Shown here: piece after piece, positions 4,918 through 7,583 of the stretch | How the letters are laid out: each line of letters opens with the position of its first letter | Position numbering within the stretch: position 1 is the first letter of the stretch | Source: Patescibacteria group bacterium | GTDB taxonomy: Bacteria; Patescibacteriota; Minisyncoccia; JAHISW01; Tagabacteraceae | DNA length: 7,583 nt | NCBI GenBank assembly: GCA_018817995.1 | Contig: JAHISW010000004.1 | Span: forward strand, 1-7,583 | Direction of reading: 5' to 3' | Program-made: the position numbers and the translations under genes | Notes under the pieces: model-generated | Seen by the model: the letters and a program-made list of their open reading frames with translations, nothing else | What the model was told of the DNA's origin: nothing | Database searches by the model: none

Positions 4918-6651
4918 ATGACAAAAAGATGTGTTTGCGATATTGAGGAAGAAAAGAAAATTTATGGTAGACCGATGTATATGAATGAGAAACCCAAAAG
5001 ACCATTTGGACTTCAGGGTGGAACAAAAATAAAGAGTTGTAAAAATTGGGACACGGAAGCATTTTTAAGAATGATGAAAAATAATTTGCATCCTGCTGTT
5101 GCATTGGACTGGGAGAAACTTATTGTTTACGGTGGAGCTGGAAGAGCCGCTAGAAATTGGCATGAATTTCACAGGATTGTTAAGACGCTTAAATCTCTTA
5201 ATGTAGACGAGACGCTTGTTATTCAGTCTGGGAAACCTGTTTATATCGCTCCGACACACAGAGACGCTCCTAGAATAATTCTGGCGAATTCAAATATAGT
5301 TTCTCGTTGGGACACGCAAGAAAATTTTGATAAGTATGATTTGATGGGTTTAATAATGTTTGCGCAAATGACTGCGGGGAGCGAGATATATATTGGAACG
5401 CAGGGAATTTTGCAGGGAACATATGAAACATATAAAGCTTGCGCCAAAAAAGAATTTGGAACAAGTTCTTTAAGAGGCAAGTTTATTTTGAGTTCTGGAA
5501 TGGGAGGAATGTCTAGTGCGCAACCATTAGCTGTTACGATGAATGGGGGAGTGATTCTTGTTGTTGAGGCGCGTCAAGAAAGAATTGAAAAAAAATTGGC
5601 GCAGGGCTATTGTCAAACGATAGCATTTTCTTTAGATGTAGCTTTGTTGGCGGTAAATAGCGCTGTAAGAGACAAAAGAGCGCTTTCCGTCGGTCTTGTC
5701 GGAAATACGGCTGAAATTTATCCGGAATTAGTCAAAAGAAATATAGTTCCCGATATCGTAAGCGACCAAACGCCGGCCCATGATATTTGGAGTTATTTGC
5801 CCATTGGAAGCGTTTGGAAAATGGAAAATCTTTTGAAACAAGATAGAGAAGAATATAAAAAAAGAGCCTATAGTTCAATTGTCAAACACGTAGAAGCAAT
5901 TCTTGAAATGAAAAAAAGAGGGGCTGTTGTTTTTGATTATGGAAATAATTTAAGGCGACAAGCGGAGATAGGCGGACTTAACATAAGAGACAAAGAGGGT
6001 AAATATTTATATCCCGGATTTACCCCCGTCTATATAAGAGATTTATTTTGCGAAGGAAAAGGACCGTTTAGATGGGTAGCGCTTTCCGGAAATCCCAAAG
6101 ATATTTATTTGTTAGACAGAGTGTTGCTTGAAGCTTTTCCTAAAAATGACGAACTAAAAGAGTGGATTAGAAATGCGCAGGATTTTATTCCTTTCACGGG
6201 TTTGCCGGCAAGAATATGTTGGCTTGGATATGGAGAAAGGGCTGAATTTGGCAGAAGAATAAATTGGTACGTTAATAAAGGGCATGTAAGAGCGCCTGTC
6301 GTGATAGGGAGAGACCATCTTGATTGCGGTTCTGTCGCCAGTCCCGACAGAGAAACGGAAGATATGAAAGACGGGTCTGACGCGATTGCCGACTGGCCTT
6401 TGCTTAATTTCGCTCTCAATGCAGTAAATGGCGCTTCTTGGGTTTCGTTCCACAATGGCGGGGGAGTAGGAATTGGGAATGCCTCTCATGCGGGGTTGGT
6501 GATTGTTGCGGATGGGACAAAAGAAAGAGAAAAAAGATTGGAAAGAGTTTTGACTGTTGATCCCGGAATTGGCATTGCAAGACATGTTGATGCCGGTTAT
6601 GAAAAAGCGGAAAAAATAGCCAAAGAGAGAGGGGTGAAAATTCCAAAATGA
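4918..6651 (+). CDS. hutU: urocanate hydratase (urocanase)
   Basis: HutU adds water to urocanate to give 4-imidazolone-5-propionate, using tightly bound NAD+ as an electrophile. The 577-residue product covers the family end to end: WDTEAFLRMMKNNL (44-57), YGGAGRAARNW (71-81), QSGKPV (103-108), QMTAGSEIYIGTQGILQGTY (150-169), the NAD loop GMGGMSSAQPL (194-204), DQTPAHD, VVFDYGNN, FCEGKGPFRWVALSG, the catalytic-Cys signature FTGLPARICW (Cys434, Cys410 in P. putida), GRDHLDCGSVASP, and FHNGGGVGIG. The start at 4918 has GGAGAG four bases upstream. Oddities are about 20 extra N-terminal residues with CVC, SS for GG in the NAD loop, Glu156 where Trp is usual, and Thr for Gln in the Cys signature. 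It overlaps hutI by ATGA. Confidence 0.95.
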   Translation: MTKRCVCDIEEEKKIYGRPMYMNEKPKRPFGLQGGTKIKSCKNWDTEAFLRMMKNNLHPAVALDWEKLIVYGGAGRAARNWHEFHRIVKTLKSLNVDETLVIQSGKPVYIAPTHRDAPRIILANSNIVSRWDTQENFDKYDLMGLIMFAQMTAGSEIYIGTQGILQGTYETYKACAKKEFGTSSLRGKFILSSGMGGMSSAQPLAVTMNGGVILVVEARQERIEKKLAQGYCQTIAFSLDVALLAVNSAVRDKRALSVGLVGNTAEIYPELVKRNIVPDIVSDQTPAHDIWSYLPIGSVWKMENLLKQDREEYKKRAYSSIVKHVEAILEMKKRGAVVFDYGNNLRRQAEIGGLNIRDKEGKYLYPGFTPVYIRDLFCEGKGPFRWVALSGNPKDIYLLDRVLLEAFPKNDELKEWIRNAQDFIPFTGLPARICWLGYGERAEFGRRINWYVNKGHVRAPVVIGRDHLDCGSVASPDRETEDMKDGSDAIADWPLLNFALNAVNGASWVSFHNGGGVGIGNASHAGLVIVADGTKEREKRLERVLTVDPGIGIARHVDAGYEKAEKIAKERGVKIPK

Positions 6652-7583
6652 GAAAGAAAAAGGCGGATATGTTGATATTAAACGCGAGGGAACTTTTAAC
6701 AATTACTAATTCAGAGGGTCGACCAAAAATCAAAGAAGAGCTAAGAGAGTTACATATAATCAAAAACGGTGCTTTGGCCATAAAAGGCGGAAATATTGTT
6801 GATGTTGGAGAAACGGGCGTTATTGTCGACCGATGGTTTTCAAAATCTGTTATTGATGCATGGGACCATGTTGTCATGCCTGGATTTGTTGATTGTCATA
6901 CACATTTGATATTTGCCGGCTCACGTGAAAAGGGCGAAGGTATTTTAAAGACAGTCAAAGACACAAGGGAGGCCTCAGGGGAATCATTATTTACAGAGGC
7001 GCTTTTGAGGTTAGGTAAACTTTTGAAATACGGGACAACAACAGTTGAAATAAAAAGCGGGTACTGTCTTTCTTGTCGTGAAATAGAAATGTTATCTATA
7101 ATTTCTTTTTTGGGAAGAAATAGAAAGATAGACATAATTTCCACTTTTCTTGGAGCGCATGTTTTTCCGGAGGACCAACCCAAGGAATTATATATGGAGG
7201 ATTTAATGTGGATGATCAAAGAAGTGTCGTCCAAAAATCTTGCCAAGTATTGCGATGTTTTTTGCGAACACGGAGCTTTTTCCATTATGGAAACGGATGC
7301 TATTTTAAAAAAAGCTGTGGGTTGTGGAATGAAAATTAAACTGCACGCGGGACAGCTTAACGATATGGGCGGAGTTGAACTTGGCATTAATTATGGCGCT
7401 ACATCCATTGACCATTTGGATTTTGTTTCTGATGAGGGAATAAGACATCTTGCTCAAAGCAATACGATTGGCGTTTTGCTTCCGGCTTGTTCTTTTCACT
7501 TGATGATTAATCATTACGCGCCGGCTAGAAAAATGATTGATGCTGGAGTAAAAGTGGCGTTGGCGACTGATTTTAATCCGGGC
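6648..7583 (+). CDS. hutI: imidazolonepropionase, 3' end outside the window; internal deletion
   Basis: HutI is a metal-dependent amidohydrolase that opens imidazolone propionate to N-formimino-L-glutamate. The frame stays open to the window edge (312 codons; the family is about 400-420). Metal and active-site residues are present: His84 and His86 in VDCHTH, Arg93 in GSREK, Tyr139 in KSGY, His171 in LGAH, His233 and Gln236 in KLHAGQL, His256 in SIDHL and Asp308 in ATDFNPG. Compared with Bacillus subtilis HutI, about 17 residues are missing between GSREK and GILKTVKDTR (around codons 95-98), in frame. That segment holds Tyr102, a substrate-contacting residue. The ATG overlaps the hutU stop and matches the usual N-terminus; a second ATG at 6669 with AAGG upstream is an alternative. 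FtcD next in the pathway uses its product. Confidence 0.93.
   Translation, partial: MRKKKADMLILNARELLTITNSEGRPKIKEELRELHIIKNGALAIKGGNIVDVGETGVIVDRWFSKSVIDAWDHVVMPGFVDCHTHLIFAGSREKGEGILKTVKDTREASGESLFTEALLRLGKLLKYGTTTVEIKSGYCLSCREIEMLSIISFLGRNRKIDIISTFLGAHVFPEDQPKELYMEDLMWMIKEVSSKNLAKYCDVFCEHGAFSIMETDAILKKAVGCGMKIKLHAGQLNDMGGVELGINYGATSIDHLDFVSDEGIRHLAQSNTIGVLLPACSFHLMINHYAPARKMIDAGVKVALATDFNPG

Noticed and set aside
6460..6651. Possible recoding of TGA as glycine
   Set aside because: TGA ends hutU exactly at the family C-terminus and overlaps the next ATG, and it ends ftcD in the same way. Glycines in conserved motifs use GGN codons.
6154..6877. Minus-strand frames of 182 and 153 codons opposite hutU/hutI
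   Set aside because: The plus strand encodes conserved urocanase and imidazolonepropionase motifs throughout; the antisense translations look non-biological.
6932..6940. Sequencing error as the cause of the HutI deletion
   Set aside because: The missing segment is close to 17 whole codons and the frame is correct on both sides, which a simple base-call error would not give. A collapsed assembly remains possible and is left as a test.

Overview
The window reads as an AT-rich bacterial chromosome segment. It looks most like a member of the Candidate Phyla Radiation (Patescibacteria, Parcubacteria-like). The reasons are gene style rather than a marker tree: very tight packing with overlapping gene ends, mostly weak or absent Shine-Dalgarno sites, short versions of conserved enzymes, and a small membrane-anchored protein with a C-terminal Ada-like Cys domain of a kind often seen in these genomes. 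TGA ends ftcD, fchA and hutU, so the code is standard; this argues against Gracilibacteria and Absconditabacteria, which read TGA as glycine. The phylum assignment is an inference.

Left part (1-1915): the C-terminal tail of an S41 processing protease; rplI (L9); rpmA (L27) on the opposite strand, overlapping rplI tail to tail; a divergent membrane-anchored Ada-like protein whose likely start codon is 6 bp from that of rpmA, inside a perfect 12-bp palindrome; a probable bidirectional terminator; and an unrecognised secreted or lipid-anchored protein on the minus strand with a strong promoter and Shine-Dalgarno.

Right part (2051-7583): a histidine-degradation cluster, hutH, ftcD, fchA, hutU and hutI, the last cut by the window edge. 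Together the enzymes would turn histidine into urocanate, imidazolone propionate, formiminoglutamate, and finally glutamate plus 5,10-methenyl-tetrahydrofolate, releasing two ammonia. The one-carbon unit is routed into folate by FtcD and FchA instead of being lost as formamide (HutG) or formate. Two gene pairs (ftcD/fchA and hutU/hutI) share ATGA stop-start overlaps. A strong intrinsic terminator lies between hutH and ftcD, and a candidate promoter lies between fchA and hutU, so the cluster is probably several transcription units.

The main interest is that a whole amino-acid catabolic route is unexpected in such a reduced genome, and that its enzymes are trimmed or altered. HutH is short and has Lys where the family has a substrate-binding Arg. 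HutI lacks about 17 residues, including a conserved active-site Tyr. FchA stops about 40 residues early. HutU differs from the family at several near-invariant positions. Either this is a divergent, miniaturised hut pathway or some of these enzymes have a shifted role. Comparisons with reference proteins were made from memory and need an alignment. No RNA genes, insertion sequences, CRISPR arrays or attachment sites were seen, and no gene-free stretch exceeds 300 bases.
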